Shown here in pieces: positions 55,789 through 63,726 of a stretch of 64,000 nucleotides of DNA. The notes below the pieces were generated by a model. That model did not search any database. It had not been told where the DNA came from and worked only from the letters and a program-made list of their open reading frames with translations. The translations under genes were made by a program, and so were the position numbers. The stretch comes from Streptococcus gallolyticus subsp. gallolyticus DSM 16831 (GTDB lineage: Bacteria > Bacillota > Bacilli > Lactobacillales > Streptococcaceae), in contig NZ_CP018822.1 in the NCBI RefSeq assembly GCF_002000985.1, positions 80,001 to 144,000 of the forward strand, given 5' to 3'. Position 1 is the stretch's first letter. Each line of letters begins with the position of its first letter.

Positions 55789-56694
55789 ATGATATTGAAC
55801 GAAAAAGAATTAATGAATTTAGGTGAACTTTATCGGGAACTCAGAGTGGCGCGTGGGCTAAAATTAAAAGATGTGGCACGTGGCAATTTGTCTCTTTCAC
55901 AATTATCAAAATTTGAAAATGGGCAAACAATGTTAGCAGCTGATAAATTGTTAGTAGCTATTTCTGGGATTCACATGAGTTTCGCCGAGTTCGGGCACGC
56001 TTTAAATCATTATCAAGAAAGCCCCTTTTTTGCTGTTGGTAAACAGATTGCAAAATTACAGTTAAAGGGTGATGTTGAAGGATTAAAACAATTGCTGAAC
56101 ACTTTGGAAGATACGGAAACATTTGACACCTATAACCGACTAAATAGGATAGATGTCGCTAGCGCTATTCATTCACTAGACCCAAATTATGAAATCGCCG
56201 ATGAGGACAAGAAGTTTTTGACAGACTATCTTTATGGTATAGAAGAATGGACGGAGTATGAACTGTACATTTTTGGAAATACAATGGCTATTTTGTCAGA
56301 TGCAGATTTGATTTTCTTAGGGAAAGCTTTTGCAGAACGTGATAAGTTTTATTTATCATTGCCGCAGCATAAAAAAACAGCAGAGCTAACCTTTTTAAAT
56401 ATTATCTTTGCGCTAATTGACCGCGAAGAGTTTTATTACACCACTTTTTTTATTGATAAACTGGAAAAATTATTAAATTATCAAGATATGTTTGCGATTG
56501 TTGTTTTAAATTTCTTAAGGCAAATTCTAGCTTATTTAAAAGGTGAAATAACAACGACCGAACCAATGGAAGAATATATTGAAATGGTAGAAAAACTAGG
56601 TAACCCTACAACTGCTTTGGTGTTAAGAGAACGGTTAGAAGAATTTTGCCTAAAAGACAAGAAAAGAGCAGATAAACAACCACCGCTAACCTAA
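55789..56694 (+). CDS. Rgg/GadR/MutR-family transcriptional regulator
   Basis: From ATG 55789 (GGAG upstream; the frame opens at 55774) the protein has 301 residues: an N-terminal HTH (LGELYRELRVARGLKLKDVARGNLSLSQLSKFENGQTML, about 10-48) and a long helical repeat domain with the Rgg pattern (PFFAVGKQIAKLQLKGDVEGLKQLL, DKKFLTDYLYGIEEWTEYELYIFGN). Such proteins bind short imported peptides. A convergent gene for a 20-residue SHP-like peptide lies 50 bases downstream, and an inverted repeat fits as its operator. Target genes beyond this are unknown. Confidence 0.86.
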   Translation: MILNEKELMNLGELYRELRVARGLKLKDVARGNLSLSQLSKFENGQTMLAADKLLVAISGIHMSFAEFGHALNHYQESPFFAVGKQIAKLQLKGDVEGLKQLLNTLEDTETFDTYNRLNRIDVASAIHSLDPNYEIADEDKKFLTDYLYGIEEWTEYELYIFGNTMAILSDADLIFLGKAFAERDKFYLSLPQHKKTAELTFLNIIFALIDREEFYYTTFFIDKLEKLLNYQDMFAIVVLNFLRQILAYLKGEITTTEPMEEYIEMVEKLGNPTTALVLRERLEEFCLKDKKRADKQPPLT

Positions 56695-56744
56695 TAGTGG
56701 ATAATTGTTATCTACTCTCCGTGTTCGGAAATAGTTGGCACTAA

Positions 56745-56807
56745 TTAAAATGGCCAAATTCTAAAAGTTAGAAGAACAGCTGCTACAGCAATCAATTTTT
56801 TGAGCAT
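56745..56807 (-). CDS. SHP-like short hydrophobic peptide (20 residues)
   Basis: ATG 56807, with GGGAGGT seven bases upstream on the minus strand, encodes MLKKLIAVAAVLLTFRIWPF. Two lysines followed by a hydrophobic stretch are the features of streptococcal SHP pheromone precursors, and the C-terminal FRIWPF would be the mature part. It has its own -10 (TATAAT 56831-56836, minus) and converges on an rgg gene. I do not recognise the exact SHP group. Confidence 0.68.
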   Translation of the reverse strand: MLKKLIAVAAVLLTFRIWPF

Positions 56808-56830
56808 AACATTACCTCCCTTTTCTATCC

Positions 56831-56903
56831 ATTATAGAATAAATTAAGAAAAAAAGCTAAAATTCTCAAATATGAAAAAAATATTTTTAAATTTTCATAT
56901 TTG
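56831..56903 (-). promoter_or_regulatory. Promoter of the SHP-like gene with inverted-repeat operator
   Basis: On the minus strand TATAAT (56831-56836) has a poor -35 (TAGCTT, 56854-56859). Directly upstream is a perfect 12-bp inverted repeat, CAAATATGAAAA (56867-56878) and TTTTCATATTTG (56892-56903), extended by AATT/AATT. This is where an Rgg activator would bind. A possible divergent plus-strand promoter (TATATTATA near 56935) lies on its other side. Confidence 0.6.
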
Positions 56904-57022
56904 CGAATTTTTAATATCGGCAGTTTTCTATGTTATATTATATCCATAAGTATTTTGATTTTGGGAGCATACTCGAAAACCAAGATATTGTTCTAAGGGA
57001 ATTGGACCTTCCTAGGAGAAAA

Positions 57023-57165
57023 TTAGCAGAATTGCTAAATAAGACTTGAACAATGACCAGTTCAAGTTAACAAGTCATACCTTTTTCAATTGAGTGACAC
57101 CGTCTGTAGTATTCGTAGTAGTATTATTTACTCAATTACAAATTAGTATATCCATGAGGTATGAC
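57023..57165 (+). other. Series of strong RNA hairpins in a non-coding stretch
   Basis: Between the divergent promoter near 56935 and the terminator at 57365 I find no convincing gene, but several perfect inverted repeats: TTAGCA/TGCTAA (57023-57038), ACTTGAAC/GTTCAAGT (57044-57067), and two nested stems, GTCATACCT/AGGTATGAC (57074-57082 with 57157-57165) enclosing AATTGAGT/ACTCAATT (57088-57095 with 57130-57137). The region could encode a structured RNA or be a decayed mobile element. Confidence 0.45.
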
Positions 57166-57364
57166 AACATTAAGAACGGTTTATAAGGTTTGTTTTAGAC
57201 ATGATTGTTCACATATAAAATCACTGATAGCTAACCTAGACATCCTCGTAGACCTTATATTTATTTGACACCGTATTTTCGGTTGGGGGCAGCTGAAAAT
57301 ATGTTGGTGCAGCTTGATGACTGATTACCTTCTGAAAAGACTGATAAGCTACACTAAAAAACTT

Positions 57365-57410
57365 AAAGAAAAAACGAACTTTTTGATTTGGTGGGGTTCG
57401 TTTTTTCTTT
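57365..57410. terminator. Long bidirectional terminator
   Basis: AAAGAAAAAACGAAC (57365-57379) pairs perfectly over 15 bp with GTTCGTTTTTTCTTT (57396-57410). It would end any transcript through the structured region. Confidence 0.8.
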
Positions 57411-57533
57411 TGCGTCAATTTTTCCAAGAAGCATTAAAATGGTCGAAAAATAATAGAAGGTGTAGTATACTAAAAGCAACAATAACAGTTTACTCGTGAA
57501 TGTAGTAGTTTTTGAGGTGAAGGGGGTAAGCTT

Positions 57534-57614
57534 ATGTTCTTTTGGTTAGGCGTTGCTGGTGCGGTTTTGGGTGCTATTTATATTGTTAGGATTGATAATA
57601 AAGATGATTTTTGA
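57534..57614 (+). CDS. Small membrane peptide (26 residues)
   Basis: ATG 57534, with AGGGGG seven bases upstream, encodes a peptide with one hydrophobic helix (MFFWLGVAGAVLGAIYIV) and a charged tail (RIDNKDDF). A TATACT-like -10 lies near 57470 and a terminator follows directly, so it appears to be an independent unit. The hydrophobic-helix-plus-charged-tail shape is seen in type I toxins and in small stress peptides; nothing here decides between them. Confidence 0.5.
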   Translation: MFFWLGVAGAVLGAIYIVRIDNKDDF

Positions 57615-57621
57615 CTAATGG

Positions 57622-57642
57622 CGGCTTTTTGAGCCGTTTTTT
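57622..57642 (+). terminator. Terminator after the small membrane peptide gene
   Basis: CGGCT-TTTTG-AGCCG followed by TTTTTT. Confidence 0.8.
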
Positions 57643-57739
57643 CTGTTTTTTACTGTAATATGGTGTGGCTGTTTTGTAACAAGAGATTAAAGAGCTTTTG
57701 ATATAATATGTGAAATAGTAAGAATAATGGAGAAAAGTC

Positions 57740-59359
57740 ATGAAAAAGATAAAAAGCATTTTAAGATTTAAAAAAGTTTGGATACCTAGTCTTATTTTAG
57801 GACTTGCTTTGGTACTATTTTTGGTGTGGGGGAGTTTTCATTATTCAAAGAAACATTTGATTGAGGAATATGTCTCTGCTTACCGTCAGTCTGGCGATAC
57901 GTTTGAAAATATCAAGGGGTATGTCGTCTGGTCGGATACCAATCAACAAGTGACGAATGATCAAGCGCAATATACGACGTTTACAAAGCTTTCTAAAAGT
58001 GAAGCCCAAAAACTGTCAGAGACGCTAGAGAAGGCAGACAGTTCAGATGATTCCTACATTAAAAAAGTGGGGCGAAGATTTCTCTTTTTCCCAGCTTACC
58101 GAGTAGCTTTAAAACCAATGAGTTTAACCATTAAGACAAATATTAATCAAGTTGATGTTCTTCTAAATGAGAAAAAAGTAGCGGTTAGTGATTCGGAAGA
58201 CTATACGTTAACACTTGAGCGTTTACCAATTGCGGATTATACGGCGAGTATTTCAGGCACTTATAATGGGAAGTCAGTAGAGCTAAGTAAGGCTTATGAC
58301 GGTGAGAATAGCTTGTTGGATTTGACTGTTAGTTTTAAAACATTCAAAGTAACAAGTAATTTGACTGACGGTGAGCTTTATTTTGATGACACACGCATTG
58401 GGACTTTGTCAAATGGTGAGTATGATGTGAGTGATTATCCTTTGACAGATTCTGCGCAAGCTTATGTTAAAAAGAATTATTCAGACGGAGAATTGACATC
58501 ACAAAAGCAGGCTCTTTCTGGCATTTCTGATGGTGATACGGTGGCTTTAGATGCTGAAAATCTCTTAGATGAAGCAAGTGCTGGTCAGATTCTTGTGTCA
58601 GCTTTTGACCAATTGATTTCGTATTTAAGCACGGGTCAAGATTCATCAACTGTCTCTACGGTATTTGAAGATGGAGCGAATAATGAGTTTTATAAAGGCT
58701 TAAAAGAGAGCATTAAGGCGAAAATGCAGACAGATACTCGTAAGGCGTCAAGTCTGACTGTGCCAGCCATCACGCTGACGAGTCTGTCTCAGATTGGCAA
58801 GGAGTCCTATCTCGTTAACTTTTCAGCAACTTATGATTTTTATTATGATAAATCAACAGATAGCGAGAAAAATACGTCTGGTGATGTTATTCAGACCTTG
58901 GAAGGCAAGATGACCTTGAAAAAATCAGGTTCAAGCTATGTTGTGGCTAATTCTGGGCAAAAAAATATCACCGTGACAGGTGAGAATAATCAAGTAAAAT
59001 CAGATTCAGTCTTCCCAGAAAAAATCTTGGGAACATGGAAGGTTGATGATAAGGATGACATGACGTTCAAGTTTGAGGCTGACGGTACGATTACTAAAAC
59101 AACGAAAGATAACGAAGTCAAAACAGCGAAAGTTACTAAACTTGAAGAAGAGGGGGACAATATTTATCGTTATGTTTACGATGACGGTACCGATACATCA
59201 GCTTTTATTACTAGCGGTATTGGCGGTATCGGTGTCAAATATGCTTTCGGTATTAAAATTGATGGGTCACATTTGAAATTAGTCCTTTGGCAAACTGGAA
59301 CAAATGACGATTTTGATTACAGTAAACCACTTTACGGCAATACATTGACGAAAAAATAG
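57740..59359 (+). CDS. TcaA-like membrane-anchored protein
   Basis: A 539-residue protein with one membrane helix near the N-terminus (VWIPSLILGLALVLFLVWGSF, about 14-34) and a large extracellular part made of beta-rich repeat domains (about 120-280) and a C-terminal region containing LGTWKVDDKDDMTFKFEADGTITKTT, a lipocalin-like DUF4923/DUF5640-type strand pattern. The layout resembles TcaA, a surface protein linked to glycopeptide susceptibility in staphylococci, but the N-terminal zinc ribbon of TcaA is absent. Function here is uncertain. It has its own promoter (GATATAATATG near 57700). Confidence 0.65.
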   Translation: MKKIKSILRFKKVWIPSLILGLALVLFLVWGSFHYSKKHLIEEYVSAYRQSGDTFENIKGYVVWSDTNQQVTNDQAQYTTFTKLSKSEAQKLSETLEKADSSDDSYIKKVGRRFLFFPAYRVALKPMSLTIKTNINQVDVLLNEKKVAVSDSEDYTLTLERLPIADYTASISGTYNGKSVELSKAYDGENSLLDLTVSFKTFKVTSNLTDGELYFDDTRIGTLSNGEYDVSDYPLTDSAQAYVKKNYSDGELTSQKQALSGISDGDTVALDAENLLDEASAGQILVSAFDQLISYLSTGQDSSTVSTVFEDGANNEFYKGLKESIKAKMQTDTRKASSLTVPAITLTSLSQIGKESYLVNFSATYDFYYDKSTDSEKNTSGDVIQTLEGKMTLKKSGSSYVVANSGQKNITVTGENNQVKSDSVFPEKILGTWKVDDKDDMTFKFEADGTITKTTKDNEVKTAKVTKLEEEGDNIYRYVYDDGTDTSAFITSGIGGIGVKYAFGIKIDGSHLKLVLWQTGTNDDFDYSKPLYGNTLTKK

Positions 59360-59399
59360 AAAATTATTCCGTTTAACGATTAAAAAGCGCACAAAGAAC

Positions 59400-59446
59400 G
59401 GCACCCCAAAAGTTAGATACAAAATCTAATGATTGGGGTGCTTTTG
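59400..59446. terminator. Bidirectional terminator between the TcaA-like gene and the pseudouridine synthase
   Basis: GCACCCCAA (59401-59409) pairs with TTGGGGTGC (59433-59441), with an inner TAGAT/ATCTA stem, followed by TTTTGTTTTT. Confidence 0.8.
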
Positions 59447-59449
59447 TTT

Positions 59450-60310
59450 TTATGATAAGCCTGCTTCAAAGGTTTGAGATTTGGCTTCAACGCTGATTTT
59501 TTCAAGGGTAAATGGGTGTGTGAAACTTAATTTGTGCGCGTGTAGCATAAGACGTTTGGCAGGGCTTTTGCTATAAAGTGGGTCGCCAATAATGGCATGG
59601 TTGTGAGCTGATAAGTGCACACGAATCTGATGCGTGCGTCCCGTCTTTAAGCGACATTTAACCAGAGTTCCATTTGGAAAAACTTTGAGGCGGTCAACGA
59701 TGGTTAAGGCAGTTTGCCCATTTTTGCGGTCAACCACGCGCTTTCTACGGTCATGACGGTCGCGCCCAATTTTATCTTGAAAGACTTGGTGTTTGGGTTC
59801 GAATTTTCCTTGCACCAAAGCCCAGTATTCGCGAGCAATGTCTTTGTTTTCTAGCAAGCGATTGAGGATTGGCAAGACAAAAGGATTTTTGGCAAACATG
59901 ACAGCTCCGCTAGTTTCCATGTCTAAACGGTGAATCACATAGCACGTTTGTCCGACATAGGCAGAGACGTGGTTAAGCAGAGCGATTTCATTGGGTTCGT
60001 TGCCATGGGTTTTCATGCCTTCTGGTTTGTTGACGATGATGAGGTGTTCGTCTTGATAAAGACAATCAACCAGCTCAGCTTGTCCAAAAGGAATCTCTTT
60101 TTTGGGATAATCGTCATCATCAAAAACTAAATGAATCGTGTCACCAGTTTTGACCAAACTCTGCCAATTAATCATTTCTCCGTTGATACGAAGATGTTTT
60201 TTAGTGCGCAAGAAGTGGCGAATTTTTCGTGGAATGAGTAAATGCTCTTCTAAAAGTTCTTTGACCGTGCAGTCTGGATAAGGATTCTTAAGCGTAAATG
60301 ATAAAGTCAT
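59450..60310 (-). CDS. RluA-family 23S/tRNA pseudouridine synthase (RluD-like)
   Basis: A 286-residue protein with a short N-terminal S4-like RNA-binding part (VKELLEEHLLIPRKIRHFLRTKKHLRINGE) and the RluA catalytic domain. HRLDMETSG (about 125-133) contains the catalytic aspartate, and CRLKTGRTHQIRVHL (about 216-230) is the second family motif. It isomerises uridine in rRNA or tRNA; the exact site cannot be told. It lies downstream of the small gene at 60368-60565 on the same strand. Confidence 0.92.
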   Translation of the reverse strand: MTLSFTLKNPYPDCTVKELLEEHLLIPRKIRHFLRTKKHLRINGEMINWQSLVKTGDTIHLVFDDDDYPKKEIPFGQAELVDCLYQDEHLIIVNKPEGMKTHGNEPNEIALLNHVSAYVGQTCYVIHRLDMETSGAVMFAKNPFVLPILNRLLENKDIAREYWALVQGKFEPKHQVFQDKIGRDRHDRRKRVVDRKNGQTALTIVDRLKVFPNGTLVKCRLKTGRTHQIRVHLSAHNHAIIGDPLYSKSPAKRLMLHAHKLSFTHPFTLEKISVEAKSQTFEAGLS

Positions 60311-60367
60311 AGCTCTATTATAGCATGACTACAAGTTAAAACGCACCTTGTTCGGTGCGCTGATAGT

Positions 60368-60565
60368 TTATTTTTGGTCGTTTTCGTGCAACCAATCGTG
60401 GTATTTTTCCAACAAATTAACTGCCATTTGAGTTGCGACTGCCATTGAATAGGCTTCTGTGCCTTCGGCTTCACTTTCAGAAACTTCAATTTTTGTTTCA
60501 TCATAAACGGCTTTTAAACTTTCGTGTGACAATGTTTTTTTAAATGCTTCAAATCCTTTGTTCAT
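60368..60565 (-). CDS. Small conserved acidic protein, function unknown
   Basis: A 65-residue soluble protein (MNKGFEAFKKTLSHESLKAV...EKYHDWLHENDQK), acidic and helical in appearance. AAAGGAT lies 7 bases before its ATG. I recognise no domain. It sits between pbp2A (divergent) and the pseudouridine synthase on the minus strand, a position where streptococci keep a small conserved gene. An overlapping frame at 60307-60504 is not supported. Confidence 0.7.
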   Translation of the reverse strand: MNKGFEAFKKTLSHESLKAVYDETKIEVSESEAEGTEAYSMAVATQMAVNLLEKYHDWLHENDQK

Positions 60566-60735
60566 CGTGAAATCCTTTCTAATACTCGGTAGAAGTATTG
60601 TGGGAATGAGTGGCTGTTTGAGACCAGTTGTGCCTGTTTTTCTATGCTTTTATTTTATCACAAAAAGGCTAAAATGAAATGAAAACGTTGTATTATTTAA
60701 GGAATCCCTTTATCTCTGACGATTTTAAAAGAAAT

Positions 60736-60751
60736 TGATATAATGTAGCTA
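60736..60751 (+). promoter_or_regulatory. Extended -10 promoter immediately before pbp2A
   Basis: TGATATAAT (TATAAT 60739-60744) ends only six bases before the pbp2A ATG at 60751, and no ribosome binding site exists. Transcription would start at or within a base or two of the A of the ATG, so the message may be leaderless. Confidence 0.55.
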
Positions 60752-63075
60752 TGACAAAATTAAAAATGATTAAAGAAAAAATTCTTTCTTTGTTTAATGA
60801 CATCAAGGAGAGAATACCTTCTCACAATCACAGTAAGCGTAACTCATCTGAGGAGGAGTTATCAGGCGCTACTGTCAATGAATTTGAAACAGAAAAAACA
60901 GAAGAAAAAGAAGCAACACCAACGTATCAGCGAAGCAAAGGACACCACGAAAAGGTGAAAAAATCGCCTGCTTGGGTGCAAAAAATCTCTCGCTTCATGC
61001 CCTCCACCAAAAATCCAATCCGACGTTTCTGGCGTCGCTACCGTATTGGAAAAATTCTGCTTATTTTAACAGGAATTGGTGTTTTAGCGATTGGTTCTTA
61101 CCTTTACTTTGTCGCCAAATCAACGAATGTTTCGGATTTGCAAGATGCTTTGAAAGCAACAACTGTTATCTATGACCAAAATGGTGACCAAGTCGGTTCG
61201 CTTTCAGGTCAAAAAGGAACGTATGTCGAATTAGATGCTATCAGTGATAACATGAAAAATGCGGTTATTGCAACCGAGGACCGAACTTTCTATGAAAATA
61301 GCGGGATTAATTATTCACGTTTTTTCCTGGCTCTGTTCACCTTTGGGCACTTTGGTGGTGGTTCGACAATCACCCAGCAATTAGCTAAAAATGCTTATCT
61401 GAGTCAAGAACAGACAATCACCCGAAAAGCCAAGGAATTCTTTCTCGCGCTCGAGTTAACCAAAAAATACACCAAAGATGAAATCTTGACCATGTATCTG
61501 AACAATGCTTATTTTGGAAATTCGGTCTGGGGAATTGAGGACGCAAGTCAAAAATATTTTGGCACCAGCGCAGCAAATTTAACCATTGAACAATCAGCGA
61601 TTCTTGCTGGGATGTTGAAAGGTCCTGAAATTTACAATCCTTATTATTCTATTGAAAATGCGACAAATCGTCGTAATACGGTCCTAAGTGTTATGGTTGA
61701 TGCTGGTAAAATCACGCAGGAAGAGGCTGATGAAGCTGAGCAAGTTGATATTTCCAGCGAGCTTAACGATACCTACACAGGAACTTCTGACGATTACCAA
61801 TACGCTTCTTATTTTGATGCGGTTATTCAGGAAGCTGAAGAAACATATGGCTTATCAGAAGATGATATTGTCAATAATGGCTATAAAATCTACACAGAGC
61901 TTGACCAAAATTATCAAGCCAATATGCAAGCTGTTTTTGATAATACGTCTTACTTCCCAACATCAGATTATGACGGTGAAAGTGCCCAAGGAGCAAGTGT
62001 TGCTATGGACCCATCAACGGGGGCTGTTCGTGGTCTGGTAGGGCGTGTTAGCTCAACCTCTGCAACCTTCCGAAGTTTCAACTATGCGACACAAGCATCA
62101 CGTAGCCCTGGTTCAACCATCAAACCTCTGGTGGTTTATTCACCAGCGGTTGCCTCAGGTTATTCAATTACAACTGAATTGCCAAATACGGTTCAAGACT
62201 ACGATGGCTATGCACCAACAAACTATGGTGGCATTGAGACAGATGATTTGCCAATGTATCAAGCCTTAGCTAATTCTTATAATATCCCTGCTGTTTATCT
62301 CTTAAATGAAATTGGTATCAGTAAGGGAATTAGCTACGGTAAGAAATTTGGTCTCAACATGGACAATGTCAGCGAGGAATTGGGTATTGCGCTCGGTGGT
62401 GGTGTCACAACGAATCCACTTGAAATGGCGCAAGCCTATTCAACCTTTGCTAATGGTGGTGTGATGCCAAAAGCTCATTTGATTACCAAAATCGAAAATG
62501 CTAGCGGTGATGTGATTGCAGAATTTAAACAATCCAATAAACGCGTCATTAGCCAATCCGTCGCAGATAAGATGACAAGCATGATGCTCGGAACATTCTC
62601 AAACGGCTCTGCTATTAACGCTAATGCTTATGGCTACACGATGGCAGGTAAGACAGGTACCGTAGAAGCAAGCTTCAATGAAGACTTGACAAGTGACCAA
62701 TGGGTAATTGGCTATACGCCTGATGTTGTTATTGCTCAATGGATTGGTTATGATTCGACTGATGAAAATCACTACCTAACCGACGCAAGTTCGGGAACGG
62801 CATCAACCATTTTTAGTGCGGTAGCAAGTAGCATTTTACCATATACGGCAGGAACAGAGTTTACCGTCGAAAATGCTTATAGCCAGAATGGATACGATTT
62901 AGTTTATAGCACCGATGATTCAACAGATACAAGCAGTAGCAGTTCGTCATCAAGCTCTGACAGTATCCTTGATAAAGTGCAAGAATCCGCACAAAACGCT
63001 GGCGACACGATTGGACGAGCGGTTAAAGACGCTTGGGATAGTTTCTCAAGTTGGTTTAACAGCCAGACGAACTAA
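60751..63075 (+). CDS. pbp2A: Bifunctional class A penicillin-binding protein 2a
   Basis: A 774-residue class A PBP with a long charged cytoplasmic N-terminus (about 1-100), one membrane helix (ILLILTGIGVLAIGSYLYFV, about 107-126), a GT51 domain (catalytic Glu in ATEDRTFYENSG, about 174; GGGSTITQQLAKNAYLS, about 205-221) and a transpeptidase domain with SPGSTIKP (Ser near 452), SYN (about 508) and KTGTVEA (about 636). It polymerises and cross-links peptidoglycan. The C-terminus has a serine-rich stretch. The order pbp2A-rpmG-secE-nusG is conserved in streptococci. Confidence 0.95.
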   Translation: MTKLKMIKEKILSLFNDIKERIPSHNHSKRNSSEEELSGATVNEFETEKTEEKEATPTYQRSKGHHEKVKKSPAWVQKISRFMPSTKNPIRRFWRRYRIGKILLILTGIGVLAIGSYLYFVAKSTNVSDLQDALKATTVIYDQNGDQVGSLSGQKGTYVELDAISDNMKNAVIATEDRTFYENSGINYSRFFLALFTFGHFGGGSTITQQLAKNAYLSQEQTITRKAKEFFLALELTKKYTKDEILTMYLNNAYFGNSVWGIEDASQKYFGTSAANLTIEQSAILAGMLKGPEIYNPYYSIENATNRRNTVLSVMVDAGKITQEEADEAEQVDISSELNDTYTGTSDDYQYASYFDAVIQEAEETYGLSEDDIVNNGYKIYTELDQNYQANMQAVFDNTSYFPTSDYDGESAQGASVAMDPSTGAVRGLVGRVSSTSATFRSFNYATQASRSPGSTIKPLVVYSPAVASGYSITTELPNTVQDYDGYAPTNYGGIETDDLPMYQALANSYNIPAVYLLNEIGISKGISYGKKFGLNMDNVSEELGIALGGGVTTNPLEMAQAYSTFANGGVMPKAHLITKIENASGDVIAEFKQSNKRVISQSVADKMTSMMLGTFSNGSAINANAYGYTMAGKTGTVEASFNEDLTSDQWVIGYTPDVVIAQWIGYDSTDENHYLTDASSGTASTIFSAVASSILPYTAGTEFTVENAYSQNGYDLVYSTDDSTDTSSSSSSSSSDSILDKVQESAQNAGDTIGRAVKDAWDSFSSWFNSQTN

Positions 63076-63126
63076 CGAACTTGCCAACTTATCAAAAACA
63101 TGATAAAATAAGGTCTCGGAGGCATT

Positions 63127-63279
63127 ATGGCACAGAAAAAAGCAAGTTTAGCTTGTACAGAATGTGGAAGCCGTAACTACTCTATTGGAGTTAGTAGTAA
63201 TCCAAAGCCTGTACGACTAGAAGTTAATAAATTTTGTAAACATTGTAAAAAATACACACTACATAAAGAAACACGTTAA
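63127..63279 (+). CDS. rpmG: 50S ribosomal protein L33
   Basis: A 50-residue protein from ATG 63127 with CGGAGG upstream. Two cysteine pairs (ACTEC, Cys10/Cys13; CKHC, Cys37/Cys40) form a zinc ribbon, so this is the zinc-binding (C+) form of L33. It stands between pbp2A and secE as in other streptococci. Confidence 0.95.
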   Translation: MAQKKASLACTECGSRNYSIGVSSNPKPVRLEVNKFCKHCKKYTLHKETR

Positions 63280-63350
63280 TCATTTTATGTAGCAACTGGC
63301 ATTCTCAGCTTTAGAGTAATGAGCGGAGATGATAGAAAAAGGAGGCGCCC

Positions 63351-63527
63351 GTGGCATTCATTAAGGGAGTTTTTACGATTTTAAAAGACACAACATGGCC
63401 AAATCGTAAACAACGTTGGAAAGATTTTATTTCTGTACTTGAATATACAGCATTCTTTACCATTGTTATTTTCATTTTCGATAAATTGCTCTCACTCGGA
63501 GTGACAGATTTATTGAATCGTTTTTAA
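63351..63527 (+). CDS. secE: Preprotein translocase subunit SecE
   Basis: A 58-residue SecE starting at GTG 63351 (AAAGGAGG about 8 bases upstream). LKDTTWPNRKQRWKDF is the conserved amphipathic segment and EYTAFFTIVIFIFDKLLSLGV the single membrane helix. It clamps SecY in the secretion channel. Confidence 0.95.
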   Translation: MAFIKGVFTILKDTTWPNRKQRWKDFISVLEYTAFFTIVIFIFDKLLSLGVTDLLNRF

Positions 63528-63589
63528 GATTAAGTTTGATTTGAAGTTTTGCAGCAGCAAGCTTCTGATTGATGATTAAGTCAAAAGAA

Positions 63590-63618
63590 GTCTGAGAAGT
63601 CCTTTCTCAGGCTTTTTT
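63590..63618 (+). terminator. Terminator between secE and nusG
   Basis: GTCTGAGAA pairs with TTCTCAGGC (one wobble), followed by TTTTTT. Confidence 0.85.
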
Positions 63619-63640
63619 GTGCGCATTTGGCAGCAATTCG

Positions 63641-63711
63641 TTGACAGCGCTTATTATTTTTCCTATAATAAAATAAAGAAAAACACCCAAAGAGCCTTGC
63701 TGGGCTTTTTT
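63641..63711 (+). promoter_or_regulatory. nusG promoter and leader hairpin
   Basis: A full consensus promoter, TTGACA (63641-63646), 17 bp, TATAAT (63664-63669), drives nusG separately from secE. The short leader contains AGCC-TTGCTG-GGCT followed by TTTTTT (63693-63711), which is terminator-like and ends 16 bases before the ATG. Confidence 0.7.
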
Positions 63712-63726
63712 ATAATGGAGGAAATT

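Noticed and set aside
57236..57427. Minus-strand 63-residue frame as a transposase fragment or gene
   Set aside because: Its N-terminal part is the translation of a terminator stem, there is no ribosome binding site, and I cannot match it to any transposase.
57314..57499. Plus-strand 61-residue frame
   Set aside because: It runs through the bidirectional terminator at 57365-57410 and has no ribosome binding site.
59400..59446. GCACCCCAAAAGTTAGAT as an insertion-sequence end
   Set aside because: It resembles IS-type ends, but the sequence forms a complete T-tailed terminator between two converging genes and no transposase or second end is present.
60307..60504. Small minus-strand frame overlapping 60368-60565
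   Set aside because: It is an out-of-frame shadow; the other frame has a ribosome binding site and a more protein-like composition.
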